Numbered from the stretch's first letter, positions 10,477 to 19,317 are shown. The stretch is DNA of 64,000 bases from Halobacillus sp. A1 (GCF_024189295.1 NZ_JAIZEN010000017.1:1-64000); one strand, 5' to 3'. Made by a program: numbers and translations. Notes: generated from the letters alone by a model not told the origin.

Positions 10477-10818
10477 TTGGAGAATAACGTTCAAATTGAT
10501 GACAAAGGCAAACTGAAATGTGCAATTGAATATACATTAAACAAAATCGGAGGTAAGTGGAAAACCGTTATCCTATGGCATCTATGTGTGGAAGGCACCT
10601 ACCGTTATAATGAATTACGCCGTCTGCTGCCAGGAGTTACACATAAAGTACTAAGTCAGCAGCTAAAAGAATTAGGAGAAGATGGATTGATCAAAAGAAA
10701 GCAATATAATGAAATACCTCCAAAGGTTGAATATTCAATGACCAAGAAAGGTATGACGTTACAACCTGTTTTAGAAGAGATGCACAAATGGGGAACGGAC
10801 CAGTATAAAAAACCTTAA
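10477..10818 (+). CDS. HxlR-family winged-helix transcriptional regulator
   Basis: The protein has about 113 residues of the HxlR (DUF24) family: CAIEYTLNKIGGKWKTVILW carries the family's conserved Cys just before the first helix, followed by RYNELRRLLPGVTHKVLSQQ as the DNA-reading helix and wing. In relatives this Cys senses electrophiles or disulfide stress. The open frame reaches upstream to a GTG at 10465, but that codon overlaps the AAGGAG ribosome site (10460-10465). A TTG at 10477, 11 bases from AAGGAG, is therefore preferred. It is divergent from the VOC-protein gene and probably represses or activates it from the shared 90-bp region. Confidence 0.85.
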   Translation: MENNVQIDDKGKLKCAIEYTLNKIGGKWKTVILWHLCVEGTYRYNELRRLLPGVTHKVLSQQLKELGEDGLIKRKQYNEIPPKVEYSMTKKGMTLQPVLEEMHKWGTDQYKKP

Positions 10819-10833
10819 AAAGTGAATTAAAAA

Positions 10834-10860
10834 AAGAGCTGTTTAATATTAACAGCTCTT
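10834..10860 (-). terminator. Terminator between HxlR gene and the Cys-rich protein operon
   Basis: AAGAGCTGTT and AACAGCTCTT pair across a 7-base loop. The long A-run before it is a T-run on the minus strand, so it best serves the minus-strand genes arriving from 11055. The following ~190 bp (10861-11054) are featureless. Confidence 0.65.
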
Positions 10861-11054
10861 AAATCGTAGTAGTAATACGTTTAAAATAAGGCTCCCGGAA
10901 CATGGACACGGTCACTAGTAATAATAAATTAACGAAGTAGTGAGTTATTAACCGCTAAGCAAAGTTCGTTCCAACGCTGAATTTTTAAATTTTAATTACA
11001 GCAAAAGGGGCGAAATAAATCTATTTTCTATTCTTGAAAAACCTGCCTATTTTT

Positions 11055-11804
11055 TTAAAACTGTACGTCGCATTCACCAATAGAAGTAATCGGACTCATC
11101 CGAGCGGTGAATGTTGTAGAGAACGTGTGCCCCATATTGTCGTTTGCCAAGACCGTCCATGTTCCTATATTACCTGGGCCAATGGACACCTCGATCAATA
11201 CTTCAAACAATCCTTGGAATACATTACCTATAGCTAAAGCCGTACCTCGCACTCTGGCAAACGTATCGTCAATACACTCGATTTCTATTCTTCGCCCTAG
11301 AATAAAATTGATGGTCGATGCTCCCGATTTAAATGTCACATGGAAGTTATCCACATCAGGATCACAGCCAGGTTTGGCAGTGAAGCATTGTATCGCTGTC
11401 ACATTAATCGTGCCTCGCAAGGTCGATGCCACTCCTTGATTCGTAATTTCAACATTTGCGTGTGCACGGTTTCTTCGAACACCGATCCTAAATTTACATG
11501 GACATTCAACCGTTGGACACTCCGCTTGGGCCCCTACATGAGCTTCAAGAATCTCCCCTTCTACTTCTGTTGTCGCATGTACATCAATCGACAAAAGCGG
11601 TGTTCCAGGAAGGACGGTTACATTCGTTGAAAAATCTCCGTTCACATCTGAAATGGCTGGATTCGGGTCATAAAATACGACATTATCAGGGAAATGATCG
11701 AAGAAGATTTCAGCTCCCTGCACAGGAACTCCTCCGCAATTTATATTTCCGGTAATGACTGCGTCACAAGTGATCAGTTGAGGAACATTAATAATTAAGG
11801 GCAT
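11055..11804 (-). CDS. Secreted- or spore-surface-type protein with one Ig-like module, function unknown
   Basis: This 249-residue protein has no recognised enzyme motif. Residues 13-96 form one copy of an 84-residue Cys-to-Cys Ig-like/carboxypeptidase-regulatory-like module (starting CDAVITGNINCGG, with SDVNGDFSTNVTV in the middle) that also occurs twice in the upstream gene. Residues 100-249 form a second beta-rich domain (GNIGTWTVLANDNMGHTFST near the end) with several Cys. There is no signal peptide. The start overlaps the end of the upstream gene by 10 bp, so the two are translationally coupled. Cys-rich, signal-less, beta-strand proteins with these features are common among spore coat or exosporium components. 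That location is an inference. Confidence 0.7.
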   Translation of the reverse strand: MPLIINVPQLITCDAVITGNINCGGVPVQGAEIFFDHFPDNVVFYDPNPAISDVNGDFSTNVTVLPGTPLLSIDVHATTEVEGEILEAHVGAQAECPTVECPCKFRIGVRRNRAHANVEITNQGVASTLRGTINVTAIQCFTAKPGCDPDVDNFHVTFKSGASTINFILGRRIEIECIDDTFARVRGTALAIGNVFQGLFEVLIEVSIGPGNIGTWTVLANDNMGHTFSTTFTARMSPITSIGECDVQF

Positions 11805-13096
11805 GGGTCTTCACACTCCACAAGGACTTCTACTGAATCTGAAATCATTTGACCTTCTACAGTAGTGGAAGCTGTAAGGGTAACAAGAGTAGACAGTGTT
11901 CCATCAGCCACTGTTACACCCGAGAAATAGTTGCCATGACTCCCTGTTAAAACAGGATTTGGATCAAAGGTGACCGCAGGGTCATTGCTTTCTAATGTCA
12001 CCACAGCTCCTTCAATAACTCTTCCATTACAGCGCACCCTTCCGTCCACGAAACCATCACAAACAATTTCTTCTTCCGCGAACAGCTCGATGATACATGG
12101 ATCAGCCAAGCACTGGACGATCGTTGGCAGGGAGGTGGAAACTTCTTGCCCATTTACCGTGGTTTCAGCTGTAATCACTACTTCTGTAGGCTCCGTGACG
12201 GCTGGGAGACTAGTTTCCACTTCAAAATTACCAAACTCATCTGTGATAACGGAATCCGGCGTGAAATCTACAATCGCCGGTTCGGCACGGAAGGTTACCT
12301 CAGCGCCTTCAACAGGATCGATATCGCCACAAATCACTTTACCTGAAAGAAACCGATCGCAAATAATTACTGCCGGAACAAACACATGGATGTCACACGG
12401 AGAACAGGTGAATTCAACACTCCCAGCAGGGATGGTCCTTTGAAAATCACTTTGCTGGACGATCCAGTCATATACTCTCGTAATCGATAGACAAGCCACC
12501 TCTTGAAGCTGCTTTGAATTTGGTGATGTGAAATATTCCTTTTCTGACGTCTTTTTTGATTTAACCTCTAAGTCTGTCATTTCGCTTGGGAAAATAACTG
12601 GACATTGGGTTGGCATAGTAAAAGAACAACGATCAGGAATGATGACGTCCCTTTCCACGCAAAAACCAACTTCCTGTTCAATCACCGCCTCCGCGACTGT
12701 TTGAATGCTTTGGCAAACGGTGAAATGAATATCCAAAGATTCAAAGGTTTCGTCCAGACAATTCACACTGGCTTGACAATCAAAATCCGTCACGCTGCAA
12801 ACCACTTCTGTACCTGCAGGTGCGCACAAAATCACATGTTCATTAAAGCAAAAGGGAATTGGATCAGACACACATAAGGTATCTTCATCCCCCACTTCGA
12901 CTACAACATATCCTTGTTTACCAATCGTTATCTTTTGAAGAGTTACTTGTTCCCCATCAGGCAATTGAAGGGAAATATCTTCTCGATTCCCTTGTTCTTC
13001 ACAGGTAATCTCATCAACAGGGCTGCCTGCTGCATTGGTTAAATAACAACGCACAAACCCAGCATTCGCTAATAATTCACATAAATCTGGATTCAC
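11795..13096 (-). CDS. Cys-rich protein with two tandem Ig-like modules, possible spore-surface protein
   Basis: This 433-residue acidic protein has about 26 Cys, no signal peptide and no membrane helix. The N-terminal 230 residues hold Cys-rich beta segments and a LSITRVYDWIVQQSDFQ stretch resembling a motif in many Bacillaceae spore-associated hypothetical proteins (from memory, not searched). Residues 246-329 and 346-428 are tandem copies of an 84-residue module with a conserved C-x9-C start (CDRFLSGKVIC, CDGFVDGRVRC), a D/S-x-x-G-N-F/Y turn and a closing Cys. A third copy starts the next gene. The modules resemble adhesin-type Ig-like or CarboxypepD_reg domains. Structural assembly by disulfide cross-linking is plausible. 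It ends only ten bases inside its neighbour. Confidence 0.7.
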   Translation of the reverse strand: MNPDLCELLANAGFVRCYLTNAAGSPVDEITCEEQGNREDISLQLPDGEQVTLQKITIGKQGYVVVEVGDEDTLCVSDPIPFCFNEHVILCAPAGTEVVCSVTDFDCQASVNCLDETFESLDIHFTVCQSIQTVAEAVIEQEVGFCVERDVIIPDRCSFTMPTQCPVIFPSEMTDLEVKSKKTSEKEYFTSPNSKQLQEVACLSITRVYDWIVQQSDFQRTIPAGSVEFTCSPCDIHVFVPAVIICDRFLSGKVICGDIDPVEGAEVTFRAEPAIVDFTPDSVITDEFGNFEVETSLPAVTEPTEVVITAETTVNGQEVSTSLPTIVQCLADPCIIELFAEEEIVCDGFVDGRVRCNGRVIEGAVVTLESNDPAVTFDPNPVLTGSHGNYFSGVTVADGTLSTLVTLTASTTVEGQMISDSVEVLVECEDPCP

Positions 13097-13144
13097 AACT
13101 TTCCTTGCTCCTTTCCAAGAAATCTACGAGTTCTTTGCTTGCCG

Positions 13145-13176
13145 AGCCTGCTCCTATAAAATAAGAAGAGCAGGCT
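13145..13176. other. Perfect 9-bp inverted repeat in the leader of the Cys-rich operon
   Basis: AGCCTGCTC (13145-13153) pairs with GAGCAGGCT (13168-13176) about 50 bp before the start codon at 13096. No T-tract follows, so it is more likely a leader hairpin or operator than a terminator. The rest of the 13097-13566 gap holds the terminator at 13321 and nothing else I recognise. Confidence 0.4.
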
Positions 13177-13315
13177 GCACTCCACCAAAGTCATTATGAC
13201 GCAAAGATTATAATATTGTATGACTTTAGGTTTATACAAGTTACGAGAAAACCGTTAATGCAAAGAATTCCACGTTTGATTTTTGTATGTAACCCGAGAC
13301 TGTTTCTTGAGAATA

Positions 13316-13348
13316 CAAAAAAGCCTCCAATGAAACACTGAGAGGCTT
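13316..13348 (-). terminator. Terminator downstream of the P-type ATPase gene
   Basis: AAGCCTC (13321-13327) pairs with GAGGCTT (13342-13348). On the minus strand the second arm runs into six T. It lies 220 bp beyond the ATPase stop codon. Confidence 0.65.
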
Positions 13349-13566
13349 ACAGAGCCCTTTCATTTCCTAGCGAGCAAAAGGAAGGGGGAATTTCTCTGGA
13401 TTAACTTTGTAAATCTATTATTACTTGAAAGGTTAGGATCCATAAATGATAAAGGGAAATCTATTTTCTTTATAAAGGACGCTTAATAATGTTTTTAGGC
13501 TTACGAGCAAATGGCTGGCGAAGTATTCGACCAACCATTTGAGTTAACCCGGTTTATACATGGCTT

Positions 13567-15522
13567 CTATGTTTTAAGCAAACGCAGCCCGTTCAATATG
13601 ACTAAGATCGTACTGCCTTCATGCCCAATGACTCCAAGTGGCAGGTCAAGCACCTGAAGAAAGTTGGAGATAATCAACAGCATGATGACAAGGAGGGAAA
13701 AAACGACGTTCTGTTTTATGACTTTGTTCATCCGTTCAGATAATTGAATGGCTTCCGCAATTTTAGGAAGATCATTCTTCATTAAAACAACATCTGCAGT
13801 TTCCAATGCCACGTCTGTACCTGCTCCCATAGCTATTCCTACGTTGGCGGTAGCTAATGCAGGGGCATCGTTGATCCCATCCCCGACCATCCCTACATTC
13901 TCATAAGCTTTACGTAAAAGTCTAACTTCTTGCACTTTTTCTTCCGGCAAACACTCGGCCACATAATTATCCATTCCTGCTTCTTTTGCGATTGCTTCAG
14001 CGGTAGTTTCGTTGTCCCCCGTCAGCATAACGGTATAGACTCCATGTTTTCGCAAAACTTGGATAGCATCTTTTGTTTCTTCACGAACGGTATCTTTAAG
14101 CGCTACTACCCCCGCTATACCGTATTCATCCCCAATAAATACAACTGTTTTACCTTGTTCGGCTAACTTTTTTAACACGCCATTTTGAAAAGATTCCGCA
14201 GCTTCTTTCCCTAAAAATCCCGGCTTTCCAATTTTCCAGGTCACTCCAGCAATTTCAGCTGTTACACCACTCCCGGGAATATCTTGCATATGTTGGACCT
14301 CTAGACGTTCAACGTCAGGCAGCGTGTTTGTATAATTGACTATTGCTTGAGCTATAGGGTGATTAGACTCACGTTCTATGGATGAAAGGATGGATAGTAT
14401 TTCAGCCACTTCTTTGTCTGAACGAGTTATTAGGTCTGTAACTTCAGGCTTCCCATTGGTCAATGTACCTGTCTTATCAAATGCGATTGCCTGCAAATGA
14501 GAAAGTTTTTCTAAATGAACGCCTCCTTTGAATAGAACGCCATTACGAGCCCCTGTCGAAATAGCCGATAGGGTGGCAGGCATGATAGAGGCTACTAAAG
14601 CACAAGGGGAAGCTACTACCAATAGGATCATTGCTCGATAAATAGTATCCGTCCAGCTCCAACCAAAAACAAAATGTGGGAAGAACATCATAATTGTCAC
14701 AACAACCAGCACGGCTTTTACATAAGTTCCTTCAAAACGTTCAATAAACAGTTGGGAAGGAGACTTTTCACTTTGTGCCGATTGTACGAGTGTAATGATT
14801 TTTTGAAAAAGTGTTTCATTGGCTGGTTTGGTGATCTCTACCGTTATGCTTCCATTAATATTGACGGTCCCGGCAAACACTTCTTCTTGCATTTCTTTAG
14901 AGACAGGGAAGGATTCCCCGGTTATAGCACTTTCATCGATCGTCGTTTTTCCTTTGATAATTGTGCCATCAGATGGAACTCTTTCCCCTGCTTTAATAAA
15001 TATTTGATCACCGATATGCAATTGATTTATAGAGACTAACTCTTCTTCCCCGTTCTTCATACGCAAAGCTTCTTGAGGTTGTAAATCCATCAGTGAGGAA
15101 ATTTCCCGCTGACTCTTGTTCATCGTGTATGTTTCTAATGCTCCACTTAATGCAAAAATGAAGATTAAAATAGCACCTTCTGTCCAGTATCCAATTAAAG
15201 CAGAGCCAATGGCAGCGAAAATCATCAGCATTTCTACGTTCAATTCCCGTTCGGCCATCGTCTTTTGGATGCCTTCCTTAGCCTTAGCAAACCCGCCTAT
15301 TACAAATGCCAGAATATGCAAAGTAACAAATATGGAATATGGCAATTGATTTCCCCATAGCCAAGCAGTTAATATCATTATTCCGCTGAGAATAGCAGCT
15401 ATTAACTCCATATGTTCCTTTATCTTGAATCCGCTGATTAAGAAATTATTTCTAAAAGGTTTTTGTGCAGTTTTTCGAGGGATATTTCTCACGTCTGCAG
15501 TCAATTTTCTCAACCCCTTCAT
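13567..15522 (-). CDS. Heavy-metal-translocating P1B-type ATPase, ZosA/CadA-like
   Basis: This 651-residue membrane pump has the P1B layout: paired N-terminal helices (residues 35-130), actuator loop with TIDESAITGES, metal-binding helix with VVASPCALVASIMPATLSAI (the SPC transport motif), phosphorylation motif DKTGTLTNG (about residue 349), HP motif ESNHPIAQAI, hinge GDGINDAPALATANVGIAMG, and a C-terminal HEGSTILVILNGLRLL segment typical of Zn/Cd/Co pumps. There is no N-terminal heavy-metal-associated domain, as in Bacillus subtilis ZosA. Zinc or a related divalent ion is the likely substrate. The ATG at 15522 lacks a ribosome site; TTG codons at 15513 and 15504 follow GAAGGGG, so the true start may be slightly downstream. 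It stands alone as a single-gene unit. Confidence 0.88.
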   Translation of the reverse strand: MKGLRKLTADVRNIPRKTAQKPFRNNFLISGFKIKEHMELIAAILSGIMILTAWLWGNQLPYSIFVTLHILAFVIGGFAKAKEGIQKTMAERELNVEMLMIFAAIGSALIGYWTEGAILIFIFALSGALETYTMNKSQREISSLMDLQPQEALRMKNGEEELVSINQLHIGDQIFIKAGERVPSDGTIIKGKTTIDESAITGESFPVSKEMQEEVFAGTVNINGSITVEITKPANETLFQKIITLVQSAQSEKSPSQLFIERFEGTYVKAVLVVVTIMMFFPHFVFGWSWTDTIYRAMILLVVASPCALVASIMPATLSAISTGARNGVLFKGGVHLEKLSHLQAIAFDKTGTLTNGKPEVTDLITRSDKEVAEILSILSSIERESNHPIAQAIVNYTNTLPDVERLEVQHMQDIPGSGVTAEIAGVTWKIGKPGFLGKEAAESFQNGVLKKLAEQGKTVVFIGDEYGIAGVVALKDTVREETKDAIQVLRKHGVYTVMLTGDNETTAEAIAKEAGMDNYVAECLPEEKVQEVRLLRKAYENVGMVGDGINDAPALATANVGIAMGAGTDVALETADVVLMKNDLPKIAEAIQLSERMNKVIKQNVVFSLLVIMLLIISNFLQVLDLPLGVIGHEGSTILVILNGLRLLKT

Positions 15523-15529
15523 TTTAAAT

Positions 15530-15626
15530 GAGAATGGTAATCAACTTCATTTACCCCATAAAATTCAATTTGCTGCCACACTTTTGTATGACAGCACTTG
15601 GCCTTAAACTAAAATAATTATAATTT
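15530..15626. promoter_or_regulatory. Candidate Fur-superfamily sites upstream of the P-type ATPase
   Basis: GAGAATGGTAATCAACTTC (15530-15548) matches 14 of 19 positions of a Fur box, and AAATAATTATAATTT (15612-15626) is a near-palindrome resembling a PerR box at about 9 of 14 informative positions. B. subtilis zosA is PerR-regulated, which makes the second site interesting, but the region is so AT-rich that either match may be chance. Confidence 0.25.
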
Positions 15627-15861
15627 AATATATATTATTATATTACCATATAGATGTGCTTAGTCAAGAGTATGGAACCCTCATATAAGTCCATTTTATC
15701 GAGGTTTAGTAAAGAAATAAGCAAAAGTGAAACCACCCTCCTTTTCAGGCAGAGAGTACATAGTCATTTCTTCATATCAAACTCCGTTTTGTGGTATTCT
15801 TGAAGTATTATAGAAACCATTTGTCGCGGAAAACGAAGGAATCAAAAGGGGGTGATGAAGT

Positions 15862-16716
15862 ATGGAAAACTTCTACTCTTCTACGCTTGAGAATTTGGAA
15901 AGAGCATTCATGCCGCATACCTCCGAATACCAGCACTACATCGATTTTCATACGATGAGAGAGATGAAGCAGGTCATCAAAGGGAAACTCCCTGTTTATT
16001 TCGACCTGCAAGTAAAAGAGCTGGTAGAGATGAACATGAGATATATATTGGATGTCTATTGGAACGGTGTCTTTTTCACCGTAGTTATTCCAACTACCAA
16101 CACATTCAAGGGTATGATCGAAGTGTACGGTAAGCCGCCGCAAATGCTGCTTGGCCGTTTTGAAACGAGAGAAGAAGAAAACACACTGGTCACTACGTTA
16201 TTGAAAGAAGAATTCACGAGACGAAAAGGGCTCGAAGACACATTGCGTGATTTTTCGAATGCTTTGTTTACGTATTTGAATTCCTACGTGGAGAAAAGGG
16301 AACCATTCGGAGAGGACTCAACTTTGGAACATCCAGGAGAAGCGATTCTCGAAGGCTGGGACTTCCCGTTTCTCGAGAACCACCCTGATCTTCAAAAGGA
16401 ATGGACGTCCCTAAAGAAACGAACAGTGAAACAATTCAAACGAATGGAAGATCTTGAAATAGAAGAACAATACGCCCTTGAAACGATGATGGACAAAGAC
16501 GTTCCTGACTTCATCAAATCGTTTCAGCGATTGTCGGATGTCAATAAGGAAAATCGGAAAGATGAACTGATGGATACGATGCACGATTTGCGTAAGTTCA
16601 TTGAAACACTTGAGCGTAAAGAAGAAGAAAGTTATGCGCAGAATTTTGCCAGAAGCAAGGGGATCATTACTTCCAAGTATAATAAAGAAGAAAAGAACTT
16701 CTTCTCGCAGAAGTAA
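15862..16716 (+). CDS. Conserved hypothetical protein encoded with TelA
   Basis: This 284-residue protein belongs to no family I can name. It is soluble, charged and predicted to be largely helical after residue 120 (for example KKRTVKQFKRMEDLEIEEQY and DLRKFIETLERKEEESYAQN), with a beta-containing N-terminal half (VYWNGVFFTVVIPTTNTFKG). There is no signal or membrane segment. The ATG follows a strong GGGGGTGAT site. It is 67 bp upstream of telA on the same strand, so the two form an operon. In other Firmicutes telA sits beside xpaC or ter-type genes; this protein occupies that position but is not obviously either. A role in the same envelope- or stress-response pathway is inferred only from the pairing. 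Confidence 0.65.
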   Translation: MENFYSSTLENLERAFMPHTSEYQHYIDFHTMREMKQVIKGKLPVYFDLQVKELVEMNMRYILDVYWNGVFFTVVIPTTNTFKGMIEVYGKPPQMLLGRFETREEENTLVTTLLKEEFTRRKGLEDTLRDFSNALFTYLNSYVEKREPFGEDSTLEHPGEAILEGWDFPFLENHPDLQKEWTSLKKRTVKQFKRMEDLEIEEQYALETMMDKDVPDFIKSFQRLSDVNKENRKDELMDTMHDLRKFIETLERKEEESYAQNFARSKGIITSKYNKEEKNFFSQK

Positions 16717-16783
16717 AAAGATGTTCAAGCTAACGGACGTTTATTTTACTCGAAACAATTCATGGCAGATAGGAGATATGAAC

Positions 16784-17911
16784 ATGAGTGAAAATTCTTT
16801 TCCTAGAGACAAAGAAGCTGAAATGAACCATCAGGACTTAAGAGAAGCGATGACTCTTATTGAAAAAGAAGACCTCGACCGCCTGAATGAAGAGGCCGAA
16901 GCCTACGCGGAAAGGTTCAAATCTTCCAGGGACGACTCCCTTTCAGAAGTGATGAGAGAGCTCGGCGACCTCGGAGAAAAAGAACAGCGCGTCGCCGGGG
17001 AGACGATGGAAACGTTGAAGCGCCCGGTAAACGAGCTCATGACCAAAGGCAATAACGACATTCCTGAAACGTTAAGTGAACTCGAAGTTATCGTGTCGGA
17101 CCTTGATCCGAAGCGCACCGAAGGCAACGGCTTTCAGAAATTCTTTTATAAACTGAGCAAACAGCAGCCCATCGACCGCTACATGAAGAAGTATGAAACC
17201 GTCGACTCAAAGATTGATACGGTGGTCCGCAGTCTGCTGGCGGGAAAAGACCGCCTCGAGGAAGACAGTGTTGAATTGCAGATTATCAAAGAAAACGCCC
17301 AGAAGCGTATTTATGACCTGGACAAGCAAATCTATCTTGGGAAGAAGCTGTTTGAGCTTTTGAAAGAAAAAGAAGCTGAGGGTGAATACGACCTGGCACT
17401 GCTCACAGAAGGAAAAGAGAAAATCATTACACGTACGAGAAACATGACCCAGATGAAGAGCGTGCTGCATCAGAGTATTTCTTCTGTGGATATTATTAAA
17501 AAAAATAATGAAAAACTAAAGGAATCGATTCGTAATGCAGTTACACTGACGAAAAATATTATTACCGTTTCCGCTTCGATTCAGCTGGCTTTGAATAATC
17601 AGCGGAAAGTGATCGATACGGTGAACGGCGTCAATAAAGCGACCGAGCAGATGCTAGTCTCGAACTCCAGGAACCTGAAGGAGAACGCGGAAGAGACGAC
17701 ACAGATGATGGAGAACCCGGCCATCAGTATGGAAGCTCTTCAGGAGTCTTTCGATAACGTATTCGAAGCTCTGAAAACGACAGAGCAGTCGTCCGAGCGG
17801 ATCATCGCTTCGAGTGAACAGTTCATTGAAGATATGGATGCTTTAAACGAAAATGTCCGGAAGAAATTATCCCAGACGGGTAGTCATACACAAAGAGCGC
17901 TTCGTGATTGA
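16784..17911 (+). CDS. telA: TelA-family toxic-anion-resistance protein
   Basis: This is a 375-residue protein of the TelA/KlaA family (PF05816), named for tellurite resistance but of unclear biochemical role. It is almost all helical, with the family signatures KLSKQQPIDRYMKKYETVDS, LDKQIYLGKKLFELLKEKE and ASIQLALNNQRKVIDTVNGV. The frame is open up to 16601, inside the previous gene. ATG at 16784 lies seven bases after AGGAGA (16771-16776), whereas ATG at 16778 is too close, so 16784 is chosen. Family members are often linked to lantibiotic, daptomycin or stress tolerance in Firmicutes. It follows the unknown gene at 15862 and overlaps its own terminator. Confidence 0.88.
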   Translation: MSENSFPRDKEAEMNHQDLREAMTLIEKEDLDRLNEEAEAYAERFKSSRDDSLSEVMRELGDLGEKEQRVAGETMETLKRPVNELMTKGNNDIPETLSELEVIVSDLDPKRTEGNGFQKFFYKLSKQQPIDRYMKKYETVDSKIDTVVRSLLAGKDRLEEDSVELQIIKENAQKRIYDLDKQIYLGKKLFELLKEKEAEGEYDLALLTEGKEKIITRTRNMTQMKSVLHQSISSVDIIKKNNEKLKESIRNAVTLTKNIITVSASIQLALNNQRKVIDTVNGVNKATEQMLVSNSRNLKENAEETTQMMENPAISMEALQESFDNVFEALKTTEQSSERIIASSEQFIEDMDALNENVRKKLSQTGSHTQRALRD

Positions 17912-17924
17912 AGCGCTCTTTTAT
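17893..17924 (+). terminator. Terminator overlapping the telA stop codon
   Basis: AAAGAGCGCTTC and GAAGCGCTCTTTT form a 12-bp stem with a 5-base loop and a T-run. The TGA stop (17909-17911) lies within the hairpin. Confidence 0.85.
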
Positions 17925-18112
17925 AAATGACGATTTTGGAAAAAACCGTGGGCCGGTACCTTCCACTGCCGCAAAAATACATACTAACTAGCACGAAAAA
18001 GTTGTACCCCTATGCTTTTTAAGTGACAAAAGAGGGTATGGGTAAAAGATTATAAATAAAGGTTTTGTTAAAGTTCCATGTTGATATTCATATAAGCTCC
18101 TTTTAGTGGAAA

Positions 18113-18272
18113 ACTCTGTTTCGAGACATTCAGGCCGTTTCCGTCCCAAAAATAGTGGTTGAAGGGCCGGGAAATCACCCGCTTTCCATGGGCGTACGGT
18201 GAGCTCCCGCGGAAAGCGAGCCATTCCCCGCCGTCCTGACCCACTCATTAAATGTCTTGGAATCGAGTCTTC
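18113..18272. repeat. Dispersed ~160-bp GC-rich repeat, copy A
   Basis: A GC-rich block is bounded by TTTCGAGACATT (18119) and AATGTCTTGGAATCGAG (18251), which are imperfect inverted ends, in an AT-rich gap of 452 bp (17912-18363). The core includes CCCGCGGAAAGCGAG, a word also recalled from a repeat class scattered in many Bacillaceae genomes. Related copies lie at 51250 and 51521. A 95-codon minus-strand open frame here is an accident of the repeat. The rest of the gap shows nothing else. Confidence 0.65.
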
Positions 18273-18363
18273 CACTATGATTCCATATTGTTGAATAACT
18301 CACTTATCAATATCAACAATCACCTTTAACATAGCCAAAATAAAAGGAGTTTGAAGAGTAACT

Positions 18364-19317
18364 ATGGCTTACATATTATTAATTGTCGGCTTCGGTTTAT
18401 TAATTAAAGGGGCCGATTTATTCGTTGATGGATCTTCCAACATTGCCAGGCTGCTCCGTGTCCCGCCTATTTTGATAGGGTTAACGATTGTAGCTTTTGG
18501 CACAAGCTCACCTGAGGCAACCGTCAGCATCATTGCAGCTTTACAAGGAAATGCTGAAGTTTCATTGGGAAATGTAGTTGGGAGTAATATTTTTAATATC
18601 ACTTTAGTGGTAGGTATTGCAGCCTTCCTCTATCCATTAATGGTAGAGAGTGAAACCACCAAAAAAGAAATCCCATTCATACTGCTGGCTAGTGGAGCTT
18701 TACTCGTACTTATCAGTGATACACAATTACAGGGGTTAAGCGAAAACTTGCTAACACGCGGGGATGGCATCATCTTTTTATTGTTTTTATCTATTTTTAT
18801 GTACTATGTGATTGAAGTGGGCTTGAAAAGCCGAAAAGAATCCACACATGAACCAATTCCTTCAAACATTAAGTGGGGCAAAAACACGGGTTTAACGTTT
18901 GCAGGTTTAGCCGCTATTATTTTTGGCGGCGACATGGTGGTAGACAACGGTACAGCGATTGCCTATGACCTCGGAATGAGTAATACATTAGTAGGGTTAA
19001 CCATCATTGCGATTGGTACATCGCTTCCTGAACTAGTAACCTCTATATCCGCTGCATTGAAGAAAGAAAGTGGAATTGCACTAGGGAATGTTGTAGGCAG
19101 CAATATTTTCAATATCTTATTTGTTCTTGGGGCTTCAGCGGTCATTACGCCTTTACCTGTGAATGGAAAGATATTTACCGATGTGATGATTATGATTGCA
19201 TTGAGCTTGTTATTGCTCTTATTTTCGAGGACCCATTATAAAATTGGAAAAAGAGAGGGTTTCATCCTTATAACTATGTATATAATTTATCTTATTTACA
19301 TTATTTTGAGAAACTGA
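18364..19317 (+). CDS. Sodium/calcium antiporter of the CaCA family (YrbG type)
   Basis: This 317-residue integral membrane protein has ten predicted helices in two homologous halves. Each half carries the alpha-repeat signature: GTSSPEATVSIIAALQGN...LGNVVGSNIFNI (residues 48-80) and GTSLPELVTSISAALKK...LGNVVGSNIFNI (residues 219-250). These hold the Glu and Asn residues that bind Ca2+ and Na+ in NCX-type exchangers. Length fits prokaryotic YrbG/CaxA-like proteins. It would export Ca2+ (or import Na+) across the cytoplasmic membrane, which is relevant in a saline habitat. The ribosome site AAGGAG is about 14 bases from the ATG, longer than ideal, but no better start is in frame. It is a single-gene unit. 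Confidence 0.9.
   Translation: MAYILLIVGFGLLIKGADLFVDGSSNIARLLRVPPILIGLTIVAFGTSSPEATVSIIAALQGNAEVSLGNVVGSNIFNITLVVGIAAFLYPLMVESETTKKEIPFILLASGALLVLISDTQLQGLSENLLTRGDGIIFLLFLSIFMYYVIEVGLKSRKESTHEPIPSNIKWGKNTGLTFAGLAAIIFGGDMVVDNGTAIAYDLGMSNTLVGLTIIAIGTSLPELVTSISAALKKESGIALGNVVGSNIFNILFVLGASAVITPLPVNGKIFTDVMIMIALSLLLLLFSRTHYKIGKREGFILITMYIIYLIYIILRN

Noticed and set aside
16601-16783. N-terminal extension of the TelA frame
   Set aside because: It overlaps the preceding gene in another frame, and AGGAGA with proper spacing serves the ATG at 16784.
17988-18275. 95-codon minus-strand open frame
   Set aside because: It lies across the GC-rich dispersed repeat copy A, has no ribosome site, and its translation has no family resemblance.
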